Assembly (NCBI RefSeq): GCF_014897675.1
Contig: NZ_JABUXU010000014.1
Location: 1-64,000, forward strand
Origin: Advenella sp. FME57
GTDB lineage: Bacteria; Pseudomonadota; Gammaproteobacteria; Burkholderiales; Burkholderiaceae_B
Length of the DNA stretch: 64,000 bases
Reading direction: 5' to 3'
A program made the translations under genes and the position numbers. Positions within the stretch are counted from its first letter, which is position 1, and every line of letters begins with the position of its first letter. A model generated the notes under the pieces. That model worked only from the letters and a program-made list of their open reading frames with translations. It had not been told where the DNA came from and ran no database searches. Shown here one piece after another: positions 1 through 8,665 of the stretch.

Positions 1-1009
1 ACTTTACCCACGCAGCCGTTTTAAGATCCGTAATTACCCTAAGCGCATGATTTGATTCAGTTTCGCCTTTTTACGACAATTTTTATAATTTTTGAGCCCG
101 CTCCCACGACGTTCGCTTTTTGCAACAAATACGCAACATCGGGTTTATATCGGCACATGCAATGCAGGCGTTTTTGTACGTTTTTTTCTACAAATAGGGC
201 AAATTTGTCTTCGCTTGCCACACTATCTGACAATTATGCGGGCTGTCGATGTGTGATTTAGCCTAAAAACGACGATTTTTTCGGCTAACTCCACTTTTGA
301 GTCCAGACGTTTTATGCAGACACGCCTGGAAAACACACCGTTCGGCTTTGAGTAAGCTCATTAGCAGACCATACACTGACCAATAAAGCACGTATCTCCG
401 GATTTGACTGCCTTATGTAGGCGTCCGCTCACAGGACAATGTTCACCGGCGGCCAAAAGCTAACGGGGCACGACAATCCTGCGAGTGGGACTTGTCGTCG
501 CTGGGTTCCTGCATATCTTATGTATATAGTCAGGTTCTTATCGGCGTCGTTATATTAACGTCCTTATATAGAGATCCTTAATATAGAGACATAACAGCCC
601 CTATATATAGAAGCTATAGAACAACCGCCTGATTTTTTTAGTCCCTGAGTAGTCGTCCGAAATCAAGAGCGTATAAAAACAAGGGGTATATATAAGGGGC
701 GTCACCAAACATTAGCCATAGCGCATCTTTCTACCGAGCAAACCGCACAAAAGCCTGTTCCAACGGCCGTCGCTCTGTATCGCTATATATAGGCATGCTC
801 CTATCCAACGCTCTCTATATATAAGAGAAGCCAGCCAGATGTACTAGACAGGTCACACATAATGCATCTGCACGACACGCGGCCGTACCCTGCGACCGGG
901 CGGCGAACCGGGCCCTGAATCTGCGTCTTGCTCCACAGCCCCGGTACCGACTTGTCACAAAACGCCTTCTGGCATCCGTCCCGTGTCACGTGCCTTGTCC
1001 CCCGCGGGC
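1..1009. other. Non-coding region, about 1 kb
   Basis: I see no credible gene here. The only open frame of note on the plus strand (52-261) starts without a ribosome binding site, has no family resemblance and has a composition unlike the real genes. The minus-strand frame that reaches in from 1505 is a shadow of the LysR gene. The first 300 bases are AT-rich with T-runs, and 560-830 carries the TATATA-cored repeats listed separately. It may be the upstream region of a gene beyond the left edge, or an eroded accessory segment. Confidence 0.6.
561..826. repeat. Cluster of TATATA-cored repeats
   Basis: At least six similar elements lie within 270 bases: TCCTTATATAGAGA (561-574), its near-copy TCCTTAATATAGAGA (575-589), CCTATATATAGAAG (600-613), GGGTATATATAAGGGG (684-699), GCTATATATAGGC (782-794) and CTCTATATATAAGAG (813-827). 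The core is self-complementary, so each element reads similarly on both strands. The first two are a direct tandem pair. The role is unknown; a protein-binding array or decayed promoter array is possible. Confidence 0.55.
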
Positions 1010-1015
1010 TATAAT
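1010..1015 (+). promoter_or_regulatory. -10 box of the LysR gene, possibly leaderless
   Basis: A perfect TATAAT ends only 7 bases before the ATG at 1023, so transcription would start at or next to the start codon. No ribosome binding site lies between them. The -35 region is poor (the sequence there is CACGTG-like), so the call rests mainly on the -10 match. Confidence 0.45.
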
Positions 1016-1022
1016 TACCCCC

Positions 1023-1943
1023 ATGAATATTCGATTTCTGGAAACTTTCGTCTTGCTGGCTCAAATGCGCAATTTCCGTATGACAGCGGAACGTTTGCAT
1101 ACAACGCAGGCGGCCATCTCCAGTCGTATTGCTTCTTTGGAGCAGGAATTCGGCGTACGCCTGTTCGACCGTAACGCCCGCGATGTGTCGCTGACGCCCG
1201 ACGGCAGCAAAGCCCTCGTTCATGCCGAACGCATGGTCAAGCTGTTGCGCGACATGAAGGACGACATGCTGGACAAGCATACCTATGCCGGCGTCATTCG
1301 CATCGGCGTGATTGAATCCATTGTGCACAGCTGGTTTCCCGAGTTTCTGGCCCGTCTGCATGAAAGCTATCCACGCCTGAGAATTGAAATTGCCAGTGAC
1401 ACCACCGTCCATTTGACCGAACAGCTCAATAAAGGGGGTCTGGATCTGGTATTGCAAGGCAACGCCATCCATGTTTCGCAGGTCGATGCCATTGCCCTGG
1501 GTCAATTACCCATGCGCTGGGTAGCCAGCCCAACACTGGAAATCGGCAATGACGTACTCAGCCTGGTAGATCTGGCCGCCTTTCCCATCGTCAGCTTTGC
1601 GCGTGAATCTGAACCCTACGCCGCCATCGAAAGAATGTTTGCTACGGCGGGAGACATATCCCTGCACCTTAACGGTATTTCTTCTGTGGCCACCATGATC
1701 AGACTGGTACGGGACGGTTTCGGCGTAGCGGCCCTGCCACCGGCAATTATCCAGCAGGAGTTGAATGCGCATACCTTACAGCTGCTGCGGGCAGATACGG
1801 TCTTGCCGCCGCTCGAATTGCAGGCCGCATTCCGTCACAACCAGGACAACCCGCTGGCCGAGACCATCGGCCTGATTGCCCAGGATGTTGCCGTCGCATT
1901 TGCCACGAATCGGGGCCAGAGCATCGCCTGTGCGCCGCTGTAA
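1023..1943 (+). CDS. LysR family transcriptional regulator
   Basis: A 306-residue LysR-type regulator of normal family length. Residues 1-60 form the winged helix-turn-helix, with the typical run RLHTTQAAISSRIASLEQEF and then LFDRNARDVSLTPDG. About residues 90-295 form the substrate-binding effector domain. The start at 1023 (MNIRFLETF) fits the family; the open frame extends 11 codons upstream without support. It lies in the same direction as the MFS/DUF2848/amidase genes, 459 bases away, and may control them, which is inference. The effector is unknown. Confidence 0.85.
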   Translation: MNIRFLETFVLLAQMRNFRMTAERLHTTQAAISSRIASLEQEFGVRLFDRNARDVSLTPDGSKALVHAERMVKLLRDMKDDMLDKHTYAGVIRIGVIESIVHSWFPEFLARLHESYPRLRIEIASDTTVHLTEQLNKGGLDLVLQGNAIHVSQVDAIALGQLPMRWVASPTLEIGNDVLSLVDLAAFPIVSFARESEPYAAIERMFATAGDISLHLNGISSVATMIRLVRDGFGVAALPPAIIQQELNAHTLQLLRADTVLPPLELQAAFRHNQDNPLAETIGLIAQDVAVAFATNRGQSIACAPL

Positions 1944-2402
1944 ACCTGAAGGCCCATCACATCCTCACAGAACAGGCCCGAGGCATCCGCCTTGATCTGT
2001 CCAGCCTGCGTTCCAGGCCTAAGTATTTACCCTAGAGTCAGATTCTGCCCCCGAGCCAGATGATCATATTTTCGACGCTAAAAGCCTGGCCAAATACGAT
2101 CATAACCATATGATATTTATCTATATTTTATGAATTCCGCGACGTCATGCCGGACAGCAATAAGATTTTGCAATCACTACTCCATATATTTTCTTGTTGG
2201 ACAGTCAAAAACGCGCTACCTACACTGCCCACATATAAGACCTGACACAACTTAACGTTGCGCCACGTTGGCCGCAACAAGCAGTCTTATTCCCGGCCAC
2301 GCCCCTGTACAGGGCATCATCCCCGGCCACATTCCACCCACCGCTGACCGGCTCTTGCGCCGGACAGCCCTATTCAACACGCAACTGTAGTTGGAAAACA
2401 CG
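1944..2402 (+). promoter_or_regulatory. Intergenic region with promoter and palindrome before the MFS gene
   Basis: 459 bases without a gene. A plausible sigma-70 promoter reads TTGGAC (2197-2202), 18-base spacer, TACACT (2221-2226). Downstream, in the predicted leader, lies a perfect 12-base palindrome CCCTGTACAGGG (2303-2314), flanked by two copies of CCCGGCCAC (about 2292-2300 and 2322-2330). The palindrome is a candidate operator for the downstream operon. Confidence 0.4.
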
Positions 2403-3713
2403 ATGAATAACTCAAGCACTGCGACCAGCCCTAGCCTGGGCACCGACGCGAACGAACTGAAGGCAACCTATATCAAAATTGCCTGGCGATTGATCCCTTT
2501 TCTGGTCTTCCTATTCATTCTGGCCTGGCTGGACCGCGTTAACGTCGGTTTTGCCAAACTGCACATGCTGCAGGACCTGCAATTTAGCGAAGCCGTATAC
2601 GGACTGGGCGCTGGGATCTTTTTTATCGGCTATTTTCTTTTCGAAGTGCCCAGCAATCTGCTGCTGGAAAAGATTGGCGCCCGCAAAACGCTGGCCCGCA
2701 TCACCATTTTGTGGGGAGCCGCTTCCATCGCTATGGCGTATGTCACCACCCCCACGCAGTTCTATATCATGCGTTTTCTGCTTGGCGTATTTGAAGCCGG
2801 CTTCTTCCCGGGCGTGGTGCTTTATCTCACCTACTGGTTCCCGGCGGAATACCGGGCGCGCGTCAACGGACTGTTCATGACATCGTTCGCGCTCGCCGGT
2901 GTGATCGGCGGCCCGCTGGCCGGCCTGATTCTGAACGGCATGCAGGATGTGGGGCACCTGGCAAACTGGCAGTGGCTGTTTATTATTGAAGGTATTCCAT
3001 CTGTCATTGCCGGGTTGTTCGTGCTGAAGTATCTGCCGGAAAAACCCGTGAACGCCAAATGGCTCACACCACAGGAACAACAGGCAGTAACGCGCGCCCT
3101 GGAGCTTGAAAACAGCCAGACAGGCAATAAGCATCTGTCTTTCAAAGACGCCTACCGCAATTCTGCAATCTGGCTCTGTGCCGCGGTTTATTTTTGCATT
3201 GTCAGCGGCAACGCCACCATTGCATTCTGGAGTCCATCCATCATCAAAGCGATCGGCATCAACAATGACCTGATGATTGGTGTGCTCTCAGCCCTGCCCT
3301 TCATTGCCGGAACAATCGCAATGGTCTGGAATGGCGCTCACTCGGACAAAACCGGCGAACGTCGCATGCATTGCGCCGTGGCAACATTGATCGCATGTCT
3401 GGGGCTGGTTGCCACCGGCATGCTATTGCACAATGCCCTGTTCGCGCTCATCGCCCTTACCATTGCCTCTGTCGGCATCCTGGCCGCCTTTCCTGTGTTC
3501 TGGTCCATTCCCGCAGCCTTTCTGGCCGGCACCGCCGCAGCAGGCGGTATTGCGCTGATCAACTCCATAGGCAACCTTGCCGGATTTGTAGCGCCATACA
3601 TGATCGGCACCTTGAAAACCAGCACGGGCTCGCTGTCTTCCGGACTGTATTTTGTCGCAGCGCTGGAAATACTAGCCTCAATCCTGGTCATCCTTTTTGT
3701 CAAAAAGCGCTGA
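2403..3713 (+). CDS. MFS transporter, anion:cation symporter (ACS) type
   Basis: A 436-residue inner-membrane transporter with about 12 hydrophobic segments. The N-terminal signature WLDRVNVGFAKLHM, followed by FEVPSNLLLEKIGARK, is typical of the ACS group (phthalate, tartrate and hexuronate permeases), which imports organic anions with a cation. The open frame could begin at a TTG at 2391, but ATG 2403 (MNNSSTATSP) is preferred. It is the first gene of a likely operon with a DUF2848 gene 81 bases downstream and an amidase after that, so the substrate may be an amide or related acid. The substrate cannot be named from sequence. Confidence 0.85.
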   Translation: MNNSSTATSPSLGTDANELKATYIKIAWRLIPFLVFLFILAWLDRVNVGFAKLHMLQDLQFSEAVYGLGAGIFFIGYFLFEVPSNLLLEKIGARKTLARITILWGAASIAMAYVTTPTQFYIMRFLLGVFEAGFFPGVVLYLTYWFPAEYRARVNGLFMTSFALAGVIGGPLAGLILNGMQDVGHLANWQWLFIIEGIPSVIAGLFVLKYLPEKPVNAKWLTPQEQQAVTRALELENSQTGNKHLSFKDAYRNSAIWLCAAVYFCIVSGNATIAFWSPSIIKAIGINNDLMIGVLSALPFIAGTIAMVWNGAHSDKTGERRMHCAVATLIACLGLVATGMLLHNALFALIALTIASVGILAAFPVFWSIPAAFLAGTAAAGGIALINSIGNLAGFVAPYMIGTLKTSTGSLSSGLYFVAALEILASILVILFVKKR

Positions 3714-3794
3714 TCCAGCGCCCCCATCATTTCACAGGCATGTGTGACACATCACGCATGCTTGTTCCCCCATCTGTTTATCAAGAGTATTGCC

Positions 3795-4478
3795 ATGAAA
3801 CTTGAATTCTCACTTGCCCAAGCCCCTTCAGCAACCGTTGTTGCAGATATTGATTCCCTGATCGTTGCTGGCTGGGCCGGACGCGACATCAAAGCCATCG
3901 AACACCATATAGAAGAGCTGGCCGCCCTTGGCGTGCCCCGCCCCAGCACAGTTCCGCTATATTACAGAGTAGCCAATAACCAGTTGACCCAGGCAAGCCA
4001 CATTCAGGCGCTGGGAACCGAGTCGTCCGGCGAAGTTGAAGTCTTCGTGTTCACCGTGGATGGCACCATGTATGTCAGCCTGGCCTCAGACCATACTGAT
4101 CGTAAACTGGAAGCCTATGGCGTGGCCGAATCCAAACAGGCTTGCGTCAAACCGGTAGCAACCTCCGCCTGGCGTTTTGACGAGGTGGTTGAACATTGGG
4201 ACCAATTAGTCATCCGCTCCTGGATCGAGGAGGATGGCAACAAAGTACTGTATCAGGAAGGCACCCTGGACAGCCTGCGTCTGCCACAGGAATTGATCCA
4301 GGGCTATACAGGTAACCAGAACGTGCTACCGGAAGGACATGGCATGATCTGCGGCACGGTCGGCGCTATTGGCGGCATCCGTCCATCCAATACATTTGTG
4401 ATGGAGCTGCACGATCCGGTCAAGAATCGCAGCCTGCAACACACCTACCGTGTTGAAACGCTACCTGTAGTGGCCTGA
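3795..4478 (+). CDS. DUF2848 family protein
   Basis: A 227-residue soluble protein with no signal peptide or membrane segment. It resembles the DUF2848 family, including the run WAGRDIKAIEHHIEELAALG near the start and PSNTFVMELHDP near the end. No reaction is established for the family as far as I know. The C-terminal part has a loose resemblance to fumarylacetoacetase-fold proteins, which I regard as weak. ATG 3795 begins MKLEFSLAQ; the frame extends 17 codons upstream but that stretch is unlike the family. It lies between a transporter and an amidase in one direction, so a role in the same catabolic step series is likely. Confidence 0.7.
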   Translation: MKLEFSLAQAPSATVVADIDSLIVAGWAGRDIKAIEHHIEELAALGVPRPSTVPLYYRVANNQLTQASHIQALGTESSGEVEVFVFTVDGTMYVSLASDHTDRKLEAYGVAESKQACVKPVATSAWRFDEVVEHWDQLVIRSWIEEDGNKVLYQEGTLDSLRLPQELIQGYTGNQNVLPEGHGMICGTVGAIGGIRPSNTFVMELHDPVKNRSLQHTYRVETLPVVA

Positions 4479-4535
4479 CAATCCCGACTAGCCGCTTTCT
4501 ATCCACTAATTTCGTTTGTCATTAATGGTTGTCCA

Positions 4536-5891
4536 ATGAACTCTTCAGCTTTTCCCAGTCTGACCTGCCTGTCGCACGCGCTCGATGAAGGCTCAATCTC
4601 TTCGGTCCAACTGACGCAACAGGCCCTGGCGCGCGCAACCAGCGGCGAAGGCCCCAAGGTCTATACCCAGGTCTTTGATGAGCAAGCGCTGGCCGCAGCC
4701 GCGGCTGCCGATACACTGCGCCAGGCGGGCATGCGCCGCTCTGCAGTCGACGGTTTGCCCATATCGGTCAAGGATCTGTTTGATATCAAAGGCAAGCCTA
4801 CACGGGCCGGCTCGGTCGTATTGAACGAGGCGTCCGCCGCCTCAGCCAATGCCACGGTGGTACAGCGGCTGATCAACGCCGGCGCTGTCATTATCGGCAC
4901 AACCAATATGACGGAATTTGCCTACTCCGGCCTGGGTGTGAACCCTCATTACGGCACGCCCCGCAACCCGTGGGAACGCACAGTGGGCGAAGGACGCATT
5001 CCAGGCGGCTCGTCTTCCGGCGCCGCGGTATCGGTCACAGACGGGATGGCGGTAGCGGCCATCGGTTCAGATACCGGCGGCTCTGTGCGCATCCCTTCTG
5101 CCCTGTGCGGGCTGACCGGTTTCAAACCGACTGCACGTCGGGTGCCACAGCAAGGCGTATTGCCACTGTCCACGACCCTGGATTCCATCGGCCCACTGGC
5201 CGCCAGCGTAGCGTGTTGCGCCATATTGGATGCCCTTATGACAGGTGAAAATCACACACCGATTGCACCCAAACCCCTCAAGGGTCTGCGTCTGCTGTTT
5301 CCCAGCAACGCCGTGCTTGACGGCGCTGACGATCATGTCGCGACAAGCTTTGCACATGTGCTGTCACAACTGTCGGCTGCCGGCGCCATTATTGTAGAGC
5401 AAGCCGTACCGCCATTTGACCAGTTGCCCGGCATCAACGCTCAGGGCGGTTTCATTGCAGCCGAGGCCTGGGCATGGCATCGCCAGCTAATCGCGGACAA
5501 GGCCGACGCCTATGATCCACGCGTAGTCTCGCGCATGTTGCGTGGCAAGCAGATTAGCGCGGCCGATTATATCGACCTGCTGCACCGTCGCACGCAGTGG
5601 ATACAGCAATTGCAAATGCAATTGGCGGACTACGATGCCATGATCATGCCTACCGTGCCGGTCATCGCACCCACGATTGCCGAGCTGCAGGATGAGGAGG
5701 TTTATCACAAAACCAATTTGCTGCTTCTGCGCAATCCTACCTTCATCAATTTCCTGGACGGTTGTGCGGTATCTTTACCCTGCCATGCACCAGGGACTGC
5801 GCCCGTGGGCGTTAGCATCGCAGCGGCCGGCGGGCAAGATCGCACGGTCCTGGCAATCGCCAAAGCGGTGGAAACTCTGTTGCAAAGCTAG
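4536..5891 (+). CDS. Amidase (amidase signature family)
   Basis: A 451-residue cytoplasmic amidase. The amidase-signature fold is shown by the catalytic Lys in the VKDLFDIKG segment (about residue 84), the Gly/Ser-rich loop GGSSSGAAVSV (about 155-165), and the stretch SDTGGSVRIPSALCGLTGFKP carrying the cis-Ser and nucleophile Ser (about 174-194). Length matches the family. The enzyme hydrolyses a carboxamide to acid and ammonia; members near transporters often act on imported amides. The gene starts 57 bases after the DUF2848 gene and is probably co-transcribed with it. The substrate is unknown. Confidence 0.88.
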   Translation: MNSSAFPSLTCLSHALDEGSISSVQLTQQALARATSGEGPKVYTQVFDEQALAAAAAADTLRQAGMRRSAVDGLPISVKDLFDIKGKPTRAGSVVLNEASAASANATVVQRLINAGAVIIGTTNMTEFAYSGLGVNPHYGTPRNPWERTVGEGRIPGGSSSGAAVSVTDGMAVAAIGSDTGGSVRIPSALCGLTGFKPTARRVPQQGVLPLSTTLDSIGPLAASVACCAILDALMTGENHTPIAPKPLKGLRLLFPSNAVLDGADDHVATSFAHVLSQLSAAGAIIVEQAVPPFDQLPGINAQGGFIAAEAWAWHRQLIADKADAYDPRVVSRMLRGKQISAADYIDLLHRRTQWIQQLQMQLADYDAMIMPTVPVIAPTIAELQDEEVYHKTNLLLLRNPTFINFLDGCAVSLPCHAPGTAPVGVSIAAAGGQDRTVLAIAKAVETLLQS

Positions 5892-5979
5892 GGTTGACAG
5901 GTCGGCAATAGCATCGCAAACTTTATGTATTGCCGACCGACAAAAATATGCAAGGTCATCCGGCACAGGAGCTGCGAAC

Positions 5980-6540
5980 ATGGACCACACTGCCCTTCCC
6001 GCTCGTACCGTTCGATGGAATAGCTGGGACAATACCGGCCTGGAGCATTTCTGTCTGCATATGAATGCCGACACGATCCAGGGTGAGGGCGTCGTGATCG
6101 GCGCAAGAGGCGGCGCACCCTACGGGCTGCACTACCGGGTCACGACTGACATGCAATGGCGCACCCGCGAAGTGTGGGTTCGGATGGCCAGCGGCGTTTA
6201 TTTGCATGTTTTTTCCGACGGCCAGGGACACTGGACCGATGACAGGGGCAATGCGATGCCCAATCTGGACGGCTGCCAGGATGTCGATATTGCTGCCACG
6301 CCCTTTACCAATACCCTGCCGATACGGCGGCTCACCATGAACGAGGGACATACCGCCGAACTGACCATGGCCTATGTGCCCTTGCCGTCCCTGCTGATGT
6401 GCCCTGACGGGCAACGTTACACCCGTATTGCCGACCGACGTTATCTGTATGAAAGCCCTGGCCGCGATTTCTCTGCCGAGCTGGAGGTGGACGAGGATGG
6501 GCTTGTGATGAATTACCCGGGGTTGTTTCGCAGAATGTAG
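5980..6540 (+). CDS. Putative glycolipid-binding domain protein
   Basis: A 186-residue protein resembling the putative glycolipid-binding family (PF06475), suggested by the opening WNSWDNTGLEHFCLH, then YGLHYRVTTDMQWRTREVWV and the ending RRYLYES. The longest frame begins at 5677 inside the amidase, but ATG 5980 is preceded by AGGAG (5967-5971), which fixes the start. No signal peptide or membrane segment is visible. It follows the amidase by 88 bases in the same direction and could be the last gene of that transcript. Function in the cell is not established. Confidence 0.75.
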   Translation: MDHTALPARTVRWNSWDNTGLEHFCLHMNADTIQGEGVVIGARGGAPYGLHYRVTTDMQWRTREVWVRMASGVYLHVFSDGQGHWTDDRGNAMPNLDGCQDVDIAATPFTNTLPIRRLTMNEGHTAELTMAYVPLPSLLMCPDGQRYTRIADRRYLYESPGRDFSAELEVDEDGLVMNYPGLFRRM

Positions 6541-6589
6541 TCGAGCAATTGAGTGGCTCCGATTCCTTGGTCGCCGTAATTGGTCTGAA

Positions 6590-7798
6590 CTAGCTTGCCC
6601 CGAGTCTTGCTGAATCAATGCGTGTCATGCTAGTTTCTTCTTTATCGCGGCAGTCGGAAATGGATGAAACACTGGCAACAGGGATTAAGTGAACATCTGC
6701 ATGTTTATATTCCGGAACCTTGCTTAGGTCAAACGGCCTGACATAGTATTTGCCGTCAAGCTCAATGAACACTCGCAACCCTATACTCTCATCGGGCACC
6801 GAACTCTGCAGCACGCGGGGAAAAGATATCTTTTGTCCTCCCTCTGCACCCAATACCAAGCAAGGATTGCCGCTGGGGCTTTTGAGCTGAAAGGCAGCAC
6901 GAGCTAGTTCCGCACCCACGGTCGGAATCATAGTCGTTAATCCGGTGACAAGGAAAGCCCCCACTACCAGCGACTTAAATGGCTGTCGGTAAAGTTTTGT
7001 ATCGTAAAAGAAACATGCGAGGATTAGCTGAAGGAATAACACAAAAAGGACGACTGCAGCTAATGCGATCAATAAGCCAATTTGGTTGGCCCATAGCTGA
7101 TCTGCCAGCGAAATGGCGAATGTATAAAGCACTGTCATAAGTATGACGTGCCCAAGCCCAACAACAGATATTTGACCATAGAATCCAGGCCTTATCTGTT
7201 TTGCTGAAATTCCAGCCGAGCAGCAGATAATTGTCAGCATACCGAACGAAACCAGAATTTGACTAAAAACCAACAGAGCTCCCCACCAGATACCGGTGTA
7301 ATTGTTGTCTGCCACCCACCAAATGACTCCCCATAAAATCAGCGCATTCAGTACTCCGCACAGGATCCATAAACACGCAAGTGCCCTTCTACTACCTTTA
7401 CGTGCCTCAGACTTGGCGACTTCAAATCTACCGATCAAAGGTACATTCTTCTCGTCTGGAGAAACGAAAAAAACAACCGTTGGCAAAAATACGATTATCG
7501 CCACAGCAAAAACACCCAATACGCAATAAGCCAAGATAACAGGGAAAACAGAAATCAATCCAGAAGATAACGAGTTGAGCGGAAGCTGGTATACCCGCGC
7601 ATAGTTAGTAAACGCCATGACCGAACAAACCAACCCAAGCGCTGTCAATGGCCAGGCACAATCGTGCAATAATTTAAATTGCGCTATCAGTTGGCGAAAG
7701 AATACTTGGATTTGCTGCCCGAACAGCGCGTTACTCCGTTCCAAATCCGAAAGTTCGTTCATATCTTCGTTAGTCTGTTGACTCGTGCAATTTTCCAT
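6590..7798 (-). CDS. Polytopic membrane protein of unknown function
   Basis: A 402-residue protein that I do not recognise. A polar N-terminus (about 40 residues) precedes seven or eight hydrophobic segments between about residues 45 and 290. The last about 110 residues are soluble and contain a small beta-rich stretch around FIELDGKYYVRPFDL. The ATG at 7798 (MENCTSQQ) is chosen over a TTG four codons upstream. The sequence is visibly more AT-rich than the neighbouring housekeeping genes. It lies directly downstream of the Imm49-like gene in the same direction, so it may belong to the same toxin-immunity remnant, perhaps as a membrane-located immunity protein. That role is inference only. Confidence 0.6.
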   Translation of the reverse strand: MENCTSQQTNEDMNELSDLERSNALFGQQIQVFFRQLIAQFKLLHDCAWPLTALGLVCSVMAFTNYARVYQLPLNSLSSGLISVFPVILAYCVLGVFAVAIIVFLPTVVFFVSPDEKNVPLIGRFEVAKSEARKGSRRALACLWILCGVLNALILWGVIWWVADNNYTGIWWGALLVFSQILVSFGMLTIICCSAGISAKQIRPGFYGQISVVGLGHVILMTVLYTFAISLADQLWANQIGLLIALAAVVLFVLFLQLILACFFYDTKLYRQPFKSLVVGAFLVTGLTTMIPTVGAELARAAFQLKSPSGNPCLVLGAEGGQKISFPRVLQSSVPDESIGLRVFIELDGKYYVRPFDLSKVPEYKHADVHLIPVASVSSISDCRDKEETSMTRIDSARLGAS

Positions 7799-7903
7799 AT
7801 TTAAAATCAACCTGAAGCCTTAATCTGATTGAATGCAGGCAGCGATCCGGCATTAGGGTTACTGATCCCTATAACTTACTATTGTCACATTACTCAGACG
7901 CGA

Positions 7904-8665
7904 TCATGAGAACTTGCCACCCCAGGTTGGATCAATGGTGTAAGCCTTCATGAAATCGAATTCGTCCTCGTAATGAACAAGAGGTTTCACCGGCAACCAT
8001 TCTTTGGGGACATAGGGGCTGTCGATATTGACTTCGTAGCCATTGCGCCAGGCCAATTTGGCAAGCACCACCGCCTCGGTGCTAATAATATCCGCAGTAT
8101 ATCCACTTTCGACATCCGCTCTGCTTCTCAAAAACCTCGGCTTTACAAATTCCGCAAGGGCATTTTCCATTCGCGCAACATCACCCGTCGCCAGTCCCAA
8201 GTAATACTGATAGGTATCCATAATCCACCTATTACGAGGTTTGGAGCGGGGATCTGCAATGTACCGTCGGCTACGTTCTTCCAATAAATCCCATTCACCC
8301 CGCATGGCAATGAAGAAATTTTTAATCTGATACTCATATGAGTGATGATCATTGATCCTGTCATTAATAAGTACGCTATCTAAATTTGAATACCAACTAA
8401 TAATCCCATCATGATCCGACAATAATACAGGCAAACCGCCAAACACTCTGAAAAGAGTGTAAGAGCGATCTTCCCAATTGTTCCAATTTTCTAATGTATA
8501 GATGTAGTGGATTTTTGCTTGGTTAAAGAGCAAAGATCTCATTCCAGCAGGATCGTCTTCTACATAGAATTTATACATAGCATTGGCTAAAAAATATATT
8601 TCAAACTCCCACATGCGCCACCGCAGGACCCCGGTCCTTTTTTTAATTTCTTCTTCTTTAAGCAT
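7904..8665 (-). CDS. Imm49-type immunity protein
   Basis: A 253-residue soluble protein resembling the Imm49 family of polymorphic-toxin immunity proteins. Family-like features are the helical repeats with YYLGLATGD in the middle and the end region WRNGYEVNIDSPYVPKEWLP followed by PLVHYEDEFDFMKAY. Members neutralise a cognate toxin delivered by neighbouring cells. ATG 8665 is used; a GTG lies one codon upstream, and a later ATG at 8614 is also possible because the GAGGAG before 8665 is unusually close. No complete toxin gene is present: immediately upstream is a 23-codon toxin-like tail and the truncated tpsB, making this an orphan immunity gene. It is AT-rich for the region. Confidence 0.7.
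   Translation of the reverse strand: MLKEEEIKKRTGVLRWRMWEFEIYFLANAMYKFYVEDDPAGMRSLLFNQAKIHYIYTLENWNNWEDRSYTLFRVFGGLPVLLSDHDGIISWYSNLDSVLINDRINDHHSYEYQIKNFFIAMRGEWDLLEERSRRYIADPRSKPRNRWIMDTYQYYLGLATGDVARMENALAEFVKPRFLRSRADVESGYTADIISTEAVVLAKLAWRNGYEVNIDSPYVPKEWLPVKPLVHYEDEFDFMKAYTIDPTWGGKFS

Noticed and set aside
52-261. 69-codon open frame on the plus strand
   Set aside because: No ribosome binding site, no family resemblance, Phe/Thr/Cys-rich composition unlike the real genes.
801-1505. 234-codon open frame on the minus strand
   Set aside because: Antisense shadow of the LysR gene running into the non-coding region; no motif.
5677-5979. Upstream extension of the glycolipid-binding protein into the amidase gene
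   Set aside because: The real start at 5980 has AGGAG at good spacing, and the extension is an out-of-frame reading of the amidase.
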